Assembly: GCF_036323495.1 (NCBI RefSeq)
Contig: NZ_AP028947.1
Location: 2,418,001-2,482,000 of the forward strand
Direction: 5' to 3'
Origin: Limnobacter thiooxidans
GTDB lineage: Bacteria; Pseudomonadota; Gammaproteobacteria; Burkholderiales; Burkholderiaceae_B
Length of the DNA stretch: 64,000 nt
The notes beneath the pieces were generated by a model. That model saw only the letters and a list, made by a program, of their open reading frames with translations, had not been told where the DNA came from and searched no databases. Position 1 is the first letter of the stretch, and the number at the start of each line of letters is the position of its first letter. Shown in pieces: positions 53,058 to 62,395 of the stretch. Made by a program: the position numbers and the translations under genes.

Positions 53058-53381
53058 TCAAGCAAATTCAGCGTTGAAAAACACAAAGGATTCAGCAACG
53101 GCTGCGGTGGAGTGAATGGGTGTGGAAGGCTGGAAAATATCGGCAAAATCAGACCTGAAAATCGAGGCACTGTCTGGATCAAACTGACTATTCATGCCAT
53201 ACAGAGACAAATCAATGCGAGTAATCAGTTCCGCGATGCTTTGCAGCAGGTCTGCGGGAATGAAGGTGGCGGCCAGCGTCAGGTCTGTGCTGGCCATGCC
53301 CGGAAGACTGTCCATCACCTCTGGAATCTGGACTGGTGGCACTGTATTCAATGCAACTTGTGGATTTGATCCGACCGACAT
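53058..53381 (-). CDS. Small protein equal to the C-terminal module of the Asp-Ala repeat protein
   Basis: 107 residues. DLTLAATFIPADLLQSIAEL, LITRIDLSLYG and the end AVAESFVFFNAEFA correspond in order to [30 protein letters not shown] and [14 protein letters not shown] at the end of the 744-residue protein. It has no signal peptide. It occupies the same position in its unit as the large protein does in the other, as the first gene before a retention-like gene. It may be a stripped or ancestral form. Confidence 0.7.
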   Translation of the reverse strand: MSVGSNPQVALNTVPPVQIPEVMDSLPGMASTDLTLAATFIPADLLQSIAELITRIDLSLYGMNSQFDPDSASIFRSDFADIFQPSTPIHSTAAVAESFVFFNAEFA

Positions 53382-53465
53382 GGGTATTCCTTGATTGAAG
53401 TCGAGGCGATGCTTTGGGTTAACCTAAAAAGATTAATCATTTGTTGGTAGCGAATATACCGAATA

Positions 53466-53484
53466 TGTAAGGCTTTTACTTACA
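53466..53484. promoter_or_regulatory. 19-bp operator-like motif, copy 1
   Basis: TGTAAGGCTTTTACTTACA on the + strand has perfect 6-bp arms around 7 bp. It lies about 85 bp upstream of the gene at 53058 and matches the motif at 49796. Confidence 0.7.
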
Positions 53485-53654
53485 TTTTCTTGAGACTTTT
53501 GCAAACAATTGCAATAAAACAGCAAAAACACCTCTTTTAGGGGGGGTCATATCGGTGCTGTGTACTGTCACCCGCATGCAGGCCAGCCTGCAATTCAGGC
53601 TGTATTTAAGGCATCATTCAGCATCTCGATTTTTTACATCCAAGGGGATTTCAA

Positions 53655-53966
53655 ATGACTCAATTCGACAATGTTTCCGTAGTGAAAGCAGCCAACATCT
53701 ACTTCGACGGCAAGGTCACCAGCCGCACAGTGTTGTTTGCCGACGGCACCAAGAAAACACTGGGCGTGATGCTGCCCGGCGACTATGAGTTCGGCACCGC
53801 CGAAAAAGAAATCATGGAAATTCTGGCAGGTGAAATGGATGTGTGTTTGCCCGGCGAAAGCTGGAAAGCCATCAAGGGTGGTCAGGCATTTGAAGTGCCA
53901 GCCAATGCCAAATTCCAGTTGAAAGTGAAAACGCCAGTGGACTACTGCTGCAGCTACATTGCCTGA
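53655..53966 (+). CDS. ppnP: Pyrimidine/purine nucleoside phosphorylase (PpnP)
   Basis: 103 residues; the whole sequence fits the PpnP/YaiE (DUF1255) cupin: [47 protein letters not shown] and the C-terminal [24 protein letters not shown]. It phosphorolyses nucleosides to bases and ribose 1-phosphate. It is convergent with the metallo-beta-lactamase-fold gene. Confidence 0.95.
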   Translation: MTQFDNVSVVKAANIYFDGKVTSRTVLFADGTKKTLGVMLPGDYEFGTAEKEIMEILAGEMDVCLPGESWKAIKGGQAFEVPANAKFQLKVKTPVDYCCSYIA

Positions 53967-53974
53967 CTAAGTAG

Positions 53975-55033
53975 TCAGTGAACGGGCAGTGAAAGCTGCC
54001 CGAACTCCAGGTTGCCCGTACGCAATGTAGGGGCAGTACCGGGAAACAGCCAGTAAGGCTGAGCCTCGGAAGAGGGCACCATGTTCGGAAAACGTTCATC
54101 TAAAGGGTTGGGCCCGGCAATGGACTTTTCCTGAATCATGGAAATGTATTGATCCACCACGTATTCCTGCGTGTTGCCGTTGATGATCACTTCGGCCCCC
54201 GTGCGTTTTGCAAAATCCGCCAGCCCACGTATGGCTGAATGCTTCGGTTCATAGGCATCCAGGCTGACCCCGTTTTCACTGGTCACCTGCAAACCTGAAT
54301 CGGTGTGCGCCACAATGGAATGGTTGCCTTCGGTGTGGCCCTTGGTTCGCACCAAAGCCACCGCACCATCACCCAGCCACACGCTGTTGTCCAGCAACTC
54401 CAGTTTTTCCGGTGCAATACCTTGAGTGCCCTGCGGGCAGTACCACTGGTTCTGCCAGGGAATCAGGGACTGGGCACTTTCCCATTCTTCACGCATCACC
54501 AAGAGCTTCGCATTCGGAAACACGGCGGACCGCCCGTTTGCCCCCAACCAGCGGCTGACATTTTGCGTGTGCAAGTGGTCGTAGGTGATGTAATCAATGT
54601 CTTCCGGGCGCAAACCGATGCTGGTCAGGCACTGCAACACTGTGGATGTTTTTTTCAATACCAGGGCTTCCAGAACACCAATCATGGGGCCCGCCTTGGC
54701 ATCCAGTTCCGCGAAAAAAGGTGTGGCCCGCTGGTGTTCCCAATCAGAGGGACTCACCAGCAAAGTTTTGACCCCTTCGCTGCTGCTGAACTGGATTACG
54801 AACAGGCGGTTGCACAAATGCACAAAGGGCGTGGGCAAACCAAAGGCATTCAGGTAGGCAAACTTGCTGGGGTACGGCACACGCACCAACTCGAATGTTT
54901 TATAAAAAAGCACTTTGGGTTTGGCCAACATATCGCGCCGAAAATCACGGGCCGCTTCGCGCACATTGTCCACACGTTGCATGGGTCGCAAGGTATTGCG
55001 GGTGTCGTCGAAATGGCTGATAGGTGTGAACAT
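53975..55033 (-). CDS. Metallo-beta-lactamase-fold hydrolase
   Basis: 352 residues. The fold is indicated by YITYDHLHTQN (variant of HxHxDH, lacking the third His/Asp pair) near residue 152 and TKGHTEGNHSIV near 229, then a further GLQVTSENG-type strand. The metal ligand set is partly altered. The gene is divergent from a TetR gene with a 7-2-7 operator between them, so TetR control is likely. The substrate is unknown; it may be an ester or a lactone. Confidence 0.8.
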   Translation of the reverse strand: MFTPISHFDDTRNTLRPMQRVDNVREAARDFRRDMLAKPKVLFYKTFELVRVPYPSKFAYLNAFGLPTPFVHLCNRLFVIQFSSSEGVKTLLVSPSDWEHQRATPFFAELDAKAGPMIGVLEALVLKKTSTVLQCLTSIGLRPEDIDYITYDHLHTQNVSRWLGANGRSAVFPNAKLLVMREEWESAQSLIPWQNQWYCPQGTQGIAPEKLELLDNSVWLGDGAVALVRTKGHTEGNHSIVAHTDSGLQVTSENGVSLDAYEPKHSAIRGLADFAKRTGAEVIINGNTQEYVVDQYISMIQEKSIAGPNPLDERFPNMVPSSEAQPYWLFPGTAPTLRTGNLEFGQLSLPVH

Positions 55034-55088
55034 GGTGGAAGCCCTGAAACTGTGGTTGCGCTTTCGGAAACAAGCTCACTATAATTTG

Positions 55089-55104
55089 GACAAGAAATCT
55101 TGTC
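55089..55104. promoter_or_regulatory. TetR-type operator between divergent genes
   Basis: GACAAGAAATCTTGTC, arms of 7 bp around AA, lies just after a -10 TATAAT (55080-55085) and 15 bp before the TetR start. It overlaps the promoter, so it fits an autoregulatory operator that also affects the divergent hydrolase gene. Confidence 0.75.
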
Positions 55105-55119
55105 AAAAGTGAACACAGA

Positions 55120-55752
55120 ATGATTAAAACCCCTACAAGAGCCTATGGCGGCGTCACTGCTGACCAGCGTGCCGCTGAACGCAAAGCACGGCTTCTGGAA
55201 GCGGCGCTGGAACTGTTTTCCCGCCAGGGCTATGCACGCACCACCATCGAGGCCTTGTGCGGTGAAGCCAAAGTGACCGCGCGGCATTTCTATCAGCTGT
55301 TCGACAGCCGGGAAGCCCTTCTGCGGGCGCTGTACGACAACATCATTGCAGACCTGCGTGCCGGCGTGCTGCAGGCCATGTCAGCGCCCAAGCTGAGCCT
55401 GTCGCAGCAAATCCCCTTGGGGGTCAGCGCGATGGTGAATCATTACCTGGCCGACAGCCGCCTTGCACGCGTGGGCGTACTGGAAGTGGTTGGCGTGAGC
55501 CCACAAATGGAAATACGCCGCCGTGAAGCCGTGCACGACATGGCCGGTTTGATAGAAGCCTATTTGGGCAGCCTGGTGGCGCAAGGCGATTTGCCCAAAC
55601 GCAATTACCACCTGGTCAGTGTGGCCCTGGTGGGTGGAATCAATGAACTGCTGGCCGAATGGCTAACGCTTGAAAACCCGCCCGACATTCCCACCCTGAG
55701 TGAAGAAATCATCCACATTCTGAACGCCTTGATACGAGGGGCTGCGCAATGA
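55120..55752 (+). CDS. TetR-family regulator
   Basis: 210 residues. The N-terminal HTH reads RKARLLEAALELFSRQGYARTTIEALCGEAKVTARHFYQLFDSREALL, typical of TetR. The C-terminal ligand domain starts near residue 75. It probably represses its own operon (membrane protein, Old Yellow Enzyme, SIMPL protein) and the divergent hydrolase, via the 7-2-7 operator. The ligand is unknown. It overlaps the next gene by 4 bp. Confidence 0.92.
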   Translation: MIKTPTRAYGGVTADQRAAERKARLLEAALELFSRQGYARTTIEALCGEAKVTARHFYQLFDSREALLRALYDNIIADLRAGVLQAMSAPKLSLSQQIPLGVSAMVNHYLADSRLARVGVLEVVGVSPQMEIRRREAVHDMAGLIEAYLGSLVAQGDLPKRNYHLVSVALVGGINELLAEWLTLENPPDIPTLSEEIIHILNALIRGAAQ

Positions 55753-56408
55753 ACACACGAACCGCAATGGCTGGCGTTCGCGACGCCCTGTTGTTTCACG
55801 CCGTATTTTTTTCGATTGCCATTCCCGTGGCGCTGAATGTGCAAGGCAATACACTGGGCATTGCGCTGGTGGTTTTTGCACTGGCTTACAACATGGCCTT
55901 GCCGCTGGTGGGCCATTGGCGCGGCCACACTGAATGGGTGAAGCTGTGGAAATTCCTGCTGCCCTTGTCAATCGCCCTGCCCTGCGCAGACTGGATGCTG
56001 GTTGAACGCATGGGCACGCTTCACTTTCCGGACCACGGCATTGCCCGCCTGGGCGGTGCAGTGCCCCTGTATTTCATGGGCCTGTGGATCATGCTGCTGT
56101 GGCAAGTGTGCTGGCTGGCCATGGCCACGCGCAAGCCCTACCCGGTGGTGGCTGCGCTGTCACTTAGCGGTTTCCTGATTTGGGAATGGGCAGCGCGCCC
56201 CATGGACTTGTGGCATGCGCAGCATGTACTGCAGGTACAAGGCTTTGCAATTTACCCACTGATCCCTGAGATGCTGCTTGCACTGGCTGCGCTGTGGATG
56301 TGGAACACACTGGGCAACAAACCTTATTTTCAACAAGTGCTGGGCGCACTCGCCATTGCCGTATTTTACGCGGGCGCACTGTCACTTTCCCTGCTTTGGA
56401 TCGGATAA
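55749..56408 (+). CDS. Multi-pass membrane protein of unknown function
   Basis: 219 residues with about seven hydrophobic segments (LLFHAVFFSIAIPVAL, LGIALVVFALAYNMALPLV, LWKFLLPLSIALPC, LGGAVPLYFMGLWIMLLWQVCWLAM and a C-terminal cluster). No motif suggests a transporter family. It is translationally coupled to TetR (ATGA overlap) and lies ahead of the Old Yellow Enzyme gene, so it belongs to that operon. Confidence 0.7.
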   Translation: MNTRTAMAGVRDALLFHAVFFSIAIPVALNVQGNTLGIALVVFALAYNMALPLVGHWRGHTEWVKLWKFLLPLSIALPCADWMLVERMGTLHFPDHGIARLGGAVPLYFMGLWIMLLWQVCWLAMATRKPYPVVAALSLSGFLIWEWAARPMDLWHAQHVLQVQGFAIYPLIPEMLLALAALWMWNTLGNKPYFQQVLGALAIAVFYAGALSLSLLWIG

Positions 56409-56414
56409 ACAACA

Positions 56415-57737
56415 ATGAACACCATTGAATTGAACCAGCCTTTCACACTGCCCTGCGGCGTGACCATTCCCAACCGCCTTTGCAAGGCTGCAATGACCGA
56501 AGGCGTGGCCAACCCCAAGCTGCAAGCCACAGAGCGCCATGCCACACTTTACAAACGCTGGGCGGAAGGCGGTGCAGGTATTCTGATCACCGGCAATGTG
56601 CTGATTGACCGCTACTGCCTGGAACGGCCCGGCAATGTGTCAATTGATCCCGCCCCTGAGCACGGCGAACCGGAAGGCATGGACGCCTTGCGCGCCTGGG
56701 CCAAGGCGGGTACCAGCAACGGCAACCAATTGTGGATGCAGATTTCCCATGCCGGGCGACAATCGCCCCGCTACGTCACCAGCAAGCCGGTAGGTCCTTC
56801 CGCCGTACAACTGGAGTTGCTGGGTAACTATGCCGCACCACGCGCACTGCTCGAGAATGAAATTCTGGACCTGATTCAACGCTTCGCACGCGTCGCGCGT
56901 ATTGCCAAGGAAGCAGGTTTTACTGGCGTACAGGTACACGGTGCGCACGGCTACCTGCTGTCGTCTTTCCTGTCGCCCATTACCAATCAGCGAACCGACA
57001 AATGGGGTGGCAGCCTGGAAAACCGCGCGCGTTTCCTGCTGGAAGCAGTGCGTGCTGTGCGCAAAGCGGTGGGGGCAAATTTCCCAGTGGCGGTGAAGCT
57101 GAATTCGGACGATTTCCGCAAAGGTGGCTTTTCCCACGAGGACTGCCTGCAAGTGGTGAAGTGGCTGAATGATGAGCAGGTTGACCTGCTTGAAATTTCC
57201 GGTGGCACCTATGAGCAACCCCGCCTGCTGGGCCACACCGGTGCAGCCGATTCCGTGAAAGACGAACAACCCGTGCAACGCGAAAGCACGAAAAAACGCG
57301 AAGCCTATTTCCTGAATTACGCCCGCGCCATACGCGAGGTGGCCACCATGCCCTTGATGGTCACAGGCGGGTTCCGCAGCAGGGACGCCATGCAGGAAGC
57401 CTTGAACGAAGGCGTGTGCGACGTGATTGGCTTGGGTCGCCCTTTGTGTACACACCCTGATACCCCGAAGCAACTGATGAACGGAAAGATTGACAAGGCA
57501 GCAAGTTTTGAGCACACGCTGAAGCTGGCCGACAAGGGAATTTTCTCACCCGTCAGCCCGATACTGCCGCTGAAACTGATCAATGTCCTGGGTGCACAGG
57601 CCTGGTACTACCAACAGATTTTCCGCCTGGCGGATGGTCTTGAGGCCAAGCCATCCATGAGCCTGATCGGATCTTTCCTCAAATATTTGTTCAACGAATG
57701 GACAACCGCGTTTAAAGTGAAACGTTCATCTCGCTAA
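56415..57737 (+). CDS. NADH:flavin oxidoreductase (Old Yellow Enzyme family)
   Basis: 440 residues: an N-terminal FMN-binding TIM barrel with LTGN-type phosphate contacts, QISHAGRQSPRYV near residue 113, the active-site stretch VQVHGAHGYLLSSFLSPITNQRTDKWGG near 178-205, and SLENRARFLLEAVRAVR following it. It reduces activated C=C bonds using NAD(P)H. The C-terminus has an extra stretch of about 50 residues beyond the barrel. It lies third in the TetR operon. Confidence 0.92.
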   Translation: MNTIELNQPFTLPCGVTIPNRLCKAAMTEGVANPKLQATERHATLYKRWAEGGAGILITGNVLIDRYCLERPGNVSIDPAPEHGEPEGMDALRAWAKAGTSNGNQLWMQISHAGRQSPRYVTSKPVGPSAVQLELLGNYAAPRALLENEILDLIQRFARVARIAKEAGFTGVQVHGAHGYLLSSFLSPITNQRTDKWGGSLENRARFLLEAVRAVRKAVGANFPVAVKLNSDDFRKGGFSHEDCLQVVKWLNDEQVDLLEISGGTYEQPRLLGHTGAADSVKDEQPVQRESTKKREAYFLNYARAIREVATMPLMVTGGFRSRDAMQEALNEGVCDVIGLGRPLCTHPDTPKQLMNGKIDKAASFEHTLKLADKGIFSPVSPILPLKLINVLGAQAWYYQQIFRLADGLEAKPSMSLIGSFLKYLFNEWTTAFKVKRSSR

Positions 57738-57759
57738 GAACAATTTTCAGGAGAAACTC

Positions 57760-58494
57760 ATGTCAAGAAGTGCACTGTATTCACCCCGACAACAAAGTGG
57801 CATAGGCCTGTTGGGCGCAGTGATACTGTCAGCAGGTGTCGTTGTGGCCGGCTTTTTGCTGGCCACCGCAGTGAAAGATTTTCGCAAGTACGATCAGTTC
57901 ATTGAAGTACGAGGCCTGGCCGAAGAAGTGGTGAAGTCTGACAAGGCCAGCTGGAACCTTGCATTTTCTGCTTATGGCGAAACGCCCCAGGCTGCAAGCC
58001 AGGCCTGGGTGAAGCAACAGGAAAAACTGGAGACCACTGTGTTGGCCATGGGTTTTGAAGCGGCCGACATTCGCCGTCAGCCGATGAACATTTACGAGAA
58101 CATCAACCCGAATGGTGGTCAGGTTGAACCGGCGAAACGCTGGCGTGCCCAAGGGGGTATCGTGGTGGAAACACCCAAGGTGGATGCCGTTGAACAAGCC
58201 ACGCTGAAAACCGACGTGTTCCTGAACGAAAACATTGTGCTTGAATCCAGCTTTGTGCAGTTTTACTTCACCGACCTGAACAGCATCAAGCCACGCATGC
58301 TGAAGGCTGCCACCGACAATGCCAAGGAAGCAGCACAAACTTTTGCAAGCGATTCCGGTGTTACCGTGGGTGCGCTGAAAACAGCCACTCAAGGGCTGTT
58401 TTCAATTTCCGCACCACTGGGTGAATACGGCGGTGAAAACACGGTCATGAAAAAAATCCGTGTGGTCACCAAGGTGCAATACCTGGTGGAATAA
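57760..58494 (+). CDS. SIMPL domain protein (DUF541), membrane-anchored
   Basis: 244 residues with an N-terminal membrane anchor (GLLGAVILSAGVVVAGFLLATAV). A SIMPL fold follows: FIEVRGLAEEVVKSDKASWNLAFSAYGE, WVKQQEKLETTVLAMGFEAADIR and KIRVVTKVQYLVE. SIMPL proteins are periplasmic and often stress-linked. The exact role is unknown. It is the last gene of the TetR operon and precedes the convergent nitroreductase gene by 26 bp. Confidence 0.85.
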   Translation: MSRSALYSPRQQSGIGLLGAVILSAGVVVAGFLLATAVKDFRKYDQFIEVRGLAEEVVKSDKASWNLAFSAYGETPQAASQAWVKQQEKLETTVLAMGFEAADIRRQPMNIYENINPNGGQVEPAKRWRAQGGIVVETPKVDAVEQATLKTDVFLNENIVLESSFVQFYFTDLNSIKPRMLKAATDNAKEAAQTFASDSGVTVGALKTATQGLFSISAPLGEYGGENTVMKKIRVVTKVQYLVE

Positions 58495-58520
58495 TCTCCA
58501 CCGCATGTAAGGTTCTGGCT

Positions 58521-59300
58521 TTAAATCTCGTGAACAAACAGTTCACGTTCAAACCGGATTTGAGGCCAGAACACACCATCGTCTGCACGCTCGCCTGCCC
58601 CGATCACCATGATCGGGAAGGCATCATCACTCAGCTTCAATAATTTGCGCACCCGCGCCTCGTCATAGCCTTCCATCATGCAGGTGTCAAAGCCGTGCGC
58701 ACGAAATGCCAGCACCAGGTTTTCACAGGCCAGTGCCGCACTTTTCGCAGCCCACAATTCCACTTCGCTGCGGGTGTAGGGACCACGCGGCAAGGGTGCA
58801 ATCAAACCACCCACATTCGAGGCGGCTTTTTTCATCATTGCAAAACTGTTCAATGGGCCGGGCGCGTAGTTGTAGGGAATCAGCTGGTAATACCGGCGCA
58901 CCAGCGTGGGCACTTCCGGCATGGGCCATTCCTTGATCATTTTCTTTGAAAACTCGCTGACGCGGTCAACTCGCGCCACGCACACAATCAATTCCTGCGC
59001 GGTTTTTGCGGCCAGTTGCCCCAAACAGGCTGTCACCAGTTTTGCTTTCTTGGCGGGTGTTTTCACCACGTAAAAGTCCCAGGGCTGCAAGCCAGATGAG
59101 CAAGGGGCCAACAGTGCCATGTCCAGGCAATCGTCCAGTACTTCCTTCGGAATGGGTTTGTCGGTGAACTTGCGCACCGACCTTCTGCTTTCCACCACTT
59201 TGCGGAAATTGGCTGCGCTGATGCCCTTTGGCGCAGGTTCGTAATAACGCTGCTTGCCATCCACTTCAATGGTCTTGAATTTCTGTTCTGTTGATTTCAT
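58521..59300 (-). CDS. Nitroreductase family protein
   Basis: 259 residues with FRKVVESRRSVRKFTDKPIPKEVLDDCLDMALLAPCSSGLQPWDFYVV, the N-terminal FMN-binding signature of NfsA/Frp-like nitroreductases, and a C-terminal EMYDEARVRKLLKLSDDAFPIMVIGAGERADDGVFW stretch. It reduces nitro groups or quinones with NAD(P)H. It is the last gene of the RND operon, overlapping the pump gene by 4 bp. Confidence 0.9.
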   Translation of the reverse strand: MKSTEQKFKTIEVDGKQRYYEPAPKGISAANFRKVVESRRSVRKFTDKPIPKEVLDDCLDMALLAPCSSGLQPWDFYVVKTPAKKAKLVTACLGQLAAKTAQELIVCVARVDRVSEFSKKMIKEWPMPEVPTLVRRYYQLIPYNYAPGPLNSFAMMKKAASNVGGLIAPLPRGPYTRSEVELWAAKSAALACENLVLAFRAHGFDTCMMEGYDEARVRKLLKLSDDAFPIMVIGAGERADDGVFWPQIRFERELFVHEI

Positions 59301-62300
59301 GCTTTGCGAACTCCCAATTTCTTCATGTTCAGGAAAAGACGTTTCAAGCCATGTTCAAAGTCATCCATCAGGGTGTACACCACGGGGATCACCAACAGGC
59401 TCAGGAATGTGGATGTCATCAAGCCACCGATTACCGCAATCGCCATGGGGCTGCGGAAACTGGTGTCGGCGTCGCCCGTGCCGATGGCAATTGGCAACAT
59501 GCCGGCCGCCATGGCAATGGTGGTCATGATGATGGGCTGTGCCCGCTTGTGGCAGGCATCAATGACTGCATCCAGCCGGCTCATCCCTTTTTCATTGCGC
59601 GCCACAATGGCATATTCAACCAGCAAGATCGAGTTTTTGGTGGCAATGCCCATGAGCATGATCAGGCCGATCAGCGAGGGCATTGAAAAACTTTTTCCGG
59701 CAATCAACAGGCCCACAAATGCACCACCCAGACTCAAAGGCAATGCGGCAAGAATGGTGACAGGTTGCAGAAAATCCTTGAACAGCAACACCAGCACCAC
59801 GAAAATGCACAGCACGCCGGTGAGCATGGCCAGGCCAAAGCTGGCGAACAGTTCACCCATCACTTCGGCGTCGCCGATGTTGCGCTGGGCAACTCCAGGT
59901 GGCAGGTTCCTGATGCTGGGCAATTGCTGAACCGCTGCCGCCACATCACCCAAAGGCTGGCCCTGCAATTCAATTTCAAAGTTGACGTTGCGGGCGCGGT
60001 CGTAGCGGTCAATCACAGATGGGCCTGCGTTGATGCCCAAAGTAGCCACCTGATTCAAGGGCACGCTGGGCACTTCCGGCTTGCTGGAAGGAACTGCAAG
60101 TCTTTCAAGAATGGACAGGTCTTTGCGGGCCTCGTCTTCAAGGCGAACCACGATGGGCACTTGCCGTTGTGACAGGTTCAGTTTGGGCAATGCTGCATCG
60201 TAATCGCCCACGGTGGCCACGCGCAGTGTTTCACCCATGGCTGCGGTGCTCACGCCCAGGTCCGCCGCTTTGGCGAAGTCGGGTTTGATCCACACTTCCG
60301 GCCGAACCAGGGCTGCGCTGGATGCAATCGAACCCAGGCCAGGTATGGTGCGCAAATCGCGCTCTACCTCGGATGCCGCCTTGGACAAGGCCTCCCCGTC
60401 TTCACCCGACAGCACCAGCACATATTTTTCACCTGATGCACCCAGACCCACTTTGTAACGCACACCGGGCAGGTTGCTCAGGGCCTCGCGCATTTCGGTT
60501 TCCGTGACCTGCTTGCGCACGGCCCGTTCACCACGCGGGTCCAGCAACACGGTCAAGGTGGCTTTGCGCACCTCGCCCTGCCCACTCATCACGAATGGAT
60601 CAGTGCCCGCAGCGCCACCGCCAATGGTGGTGTACACGCTGCGCACGTACTTCACTTCACTGATCAGTTCACGCGCGCGCTCGGCAGCTTTTCGGGTTTG
60701 CTCAAAGGTGCTACCCGGTTGCAATTCGATGTAAACCTGGGTTTGTGACAAATCATCCGGAGGAATGAAACCCGTGGGCAACAGGGGAATCAACATCACC
60801 GACCCCACGAAAAACGCGCCGGCAGCAATGCAGGTAATCAACCTGTGGGCCAGTGCCCAGCGCACCCAATTCAGATAACGGGCCATCATTTTTCCAGGCT
60901 CGTTTTTCTCGCTTTCATGGCCGGCAGATTTCAACATGTACGCAGCCATCATCGGGGTCAGCATACGCGCAACCACCAGTGATGCGAACACGGCCAAAGC
61001 CGCTGTCCAGCCAAACTGCTTGAAAAATTTACCTGCAATTCCACTCATGAATGCGGTCGGCAAAAACACGGCGATCAGGGTGAATGTGGTGGCGATCACG
61101 GCCAGGCCAATTTCATCTGCTGCTTCACGCGCAGCATCCAAGGGGCTTTTGCCCATGCGCAAGTGGCGAACAATATTTTCCACTTCTACAATGGCGTCGT
61201 CCACCAGAATACCCACCACCAGCGACATGGCCAGCAGCGACACCACGTTCAGGCTGAACCCCAAAAAATACATGCCGGCAAAAGCGGGAATCACCGACAG
61301 GGGCAAGGCCACGGCCGATACAAATGTGGCCCGCCAGTCGCGAAGAAAGAACCACACCACCACCACCGCCAGAAAAGCGCCTTCATAGAGCATTTTCATG
61401 GAGCTGTCGAAATCGTCTTCGACTGGCTCCACGAAGTTGAAGGCTTCAACAATGGTGAGGTCAGGCCGCTGGGTTTTCAGATTGGCCAATGCCTCGGCCA
61501 CGCCCTTGCCCACATCCACTTCACTGGCGCCTTTGCTGCGGGTGATCTCGAACCCTACAACCTCTTGGCCATTCAACAGCGCTGCCGATCGGCGATCTGC
61601 CACCGTGTCGGAAATGGTGGCGATTTCAGGCAGTTGTACCCTTCGACCATTGCTCAGGGTGATGGAAATGTCGTTCAGCTGGCTGGCGTTTTCTACGGTG
61701 GCAATTGTGCGCAAAGGCTGCTCACCCAAACCCAGGTCTGCCCGCCCGCCGGCGGCTTCCAGCTGAGTGTTGCGCAACTGGCGTGACACATCCAGCGCGC
61801 TGACGCCCAAGGCCTGCATTTTCAACGGATCCAGTTCAACCACCACTTGGCGGGTTACACCACCGACACGGCTAACCGCGCCCACACCTTTGACGTTCAA
61901 CAGAGTTTTGGTGATGGTGTCATCCACGTACCAGGACAGCCCTTCTTCATCAAAAGCGGTGGATGCAATGGTATAAGCCAGCACTGGCGCACCACTCAAT
62001 TCCAGCTTGTTGATGACCGGGTCGCGAAGATCGGTGGGCAAATCGGCACGCACGCGGGACACGGCAGAACGCACATCGTCCACCGCTTCCTGCGTGTCTT
62101 TTTCCAGGTTGAATTCAACCGTGATGCTGACCACACCGTCCTGAATCTTGGTGTAGATGTGTTTCAACTGCTGCAAGGTGGCCAGCGAGTTTTCGATTTT
62201 GCGCGCCACATCGTTTTCCAGCTGCGAAGGCGAAGCCCCGGGCAAGCTTGCTGTGACCAGCACAGTGGGCAGCTCGATGTCCGGAAACTGCTGAATCTTC

Positions 62301-62395
62301 ATGCTGGAAAAACTGAACAGCCCTGCCACGGTCAGCAGGAAAAACAGCATGACCGCCGGTATCGGGTTTTTAATGGACCAGGTTGAAACGTTCAC
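59297..62395 (-). CDS. RND efflux transporter (AcrB-like)
   Basis: 1032 residues, 12 predicted membrane segments. Proton-relay residues are present in TM4 (GILVDDAIVEVENIVRHLRMG) and the later Lys (LMGIATKNSILLVEYA). It pumps drugs or toxins out of the cell with the membrane fusion protein encoded next to it. An outer-membrane channel gene is not in the window. The start is a GTG. It overlaps both neighbours by 4 bp. Confidence 0.95.
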   Translation of the reverse strand: MNVSTWSIKNPIPAVMLFFLLTVAGLFSFSSMKIQQFPDIELPTVLVTASLPGASPSQLENDVARKIENSLATLQQLKHIYTKIQDGVVSITVEFNLEKDTQEAVDDVRSAVSRVRADLPTDLRDPVINKLELSGAPVLAYTIASTAFDEEGLSWYVDDTITKTLLNVKGVGAVSRVGGVTRQVVVELDPLKMQALGVSALDVSRQLRNTQLEAAGGRADLGLGEQPLRTIATVENASQLNDISITLSNGRRVQLPEIATISDTVADRRSAALLNGQEVVGFEITRSKGASEVDVGKGVAEALANLKTQRPDLTIVEAFNFVEPVEDDFDSSMKMLYEGAFLAVVVVWFFLRDWRATFVSAVALPLSVIPAFAGMYFLGFSLNVVSLLAMSLVVGILVDDAIVEVENIVRHLRMGKSPLDAAREAADEIGLAVIATTFTLIAVFLPTAFMSGIAGKFFKQFGWTAALAVFASLVVARMLTPMMAAYMLKSAGHESEKNEPGKMMARYLNWVRWALAHRLITCIAAGAFFVGSVMLIPLLPTGFIPPDDLSQTQVYIELQPGSTFEQTRKAAERARELISEVKYVRSVYTTIGGGAAGTDPFVMSGQGEVRKATLTVLLDPRGERAVRKQVTETEMREALSNLPGVRYKVGLGASGEKYVLVLSGEDGEALSKAASEVERDLRTIPGLGSIASSAALVRPEVWIKPDFAKAADLGVSTAAMGETLRVATVGDYDAALPKLNLSQRQVPIVVRLEDEARKDLSILERLAVPSSKPEVPSVPLNQVATLGINAGPSVIDRYDRARNVNFEIELQGQPLGDVAAAVQQLPSIRNLPPGVAQRNIGDAEVMGELFASFGLAMLTGVLCIFVVLVLLFKDFLQPVTILAALPLSLGGAFVGLLIAGKSFSMPSLIGLIMLMGIATKNSILLVEYAIVARNEKGMSRLDAVIDACHKRAQPIIMTTIAMAAGMLPIAIGTGDADTSFRSPMAIAVIGGLMTSTFLSLLVIPVVYTLMDDFEHGLKRLFLNMKKLGVRKA

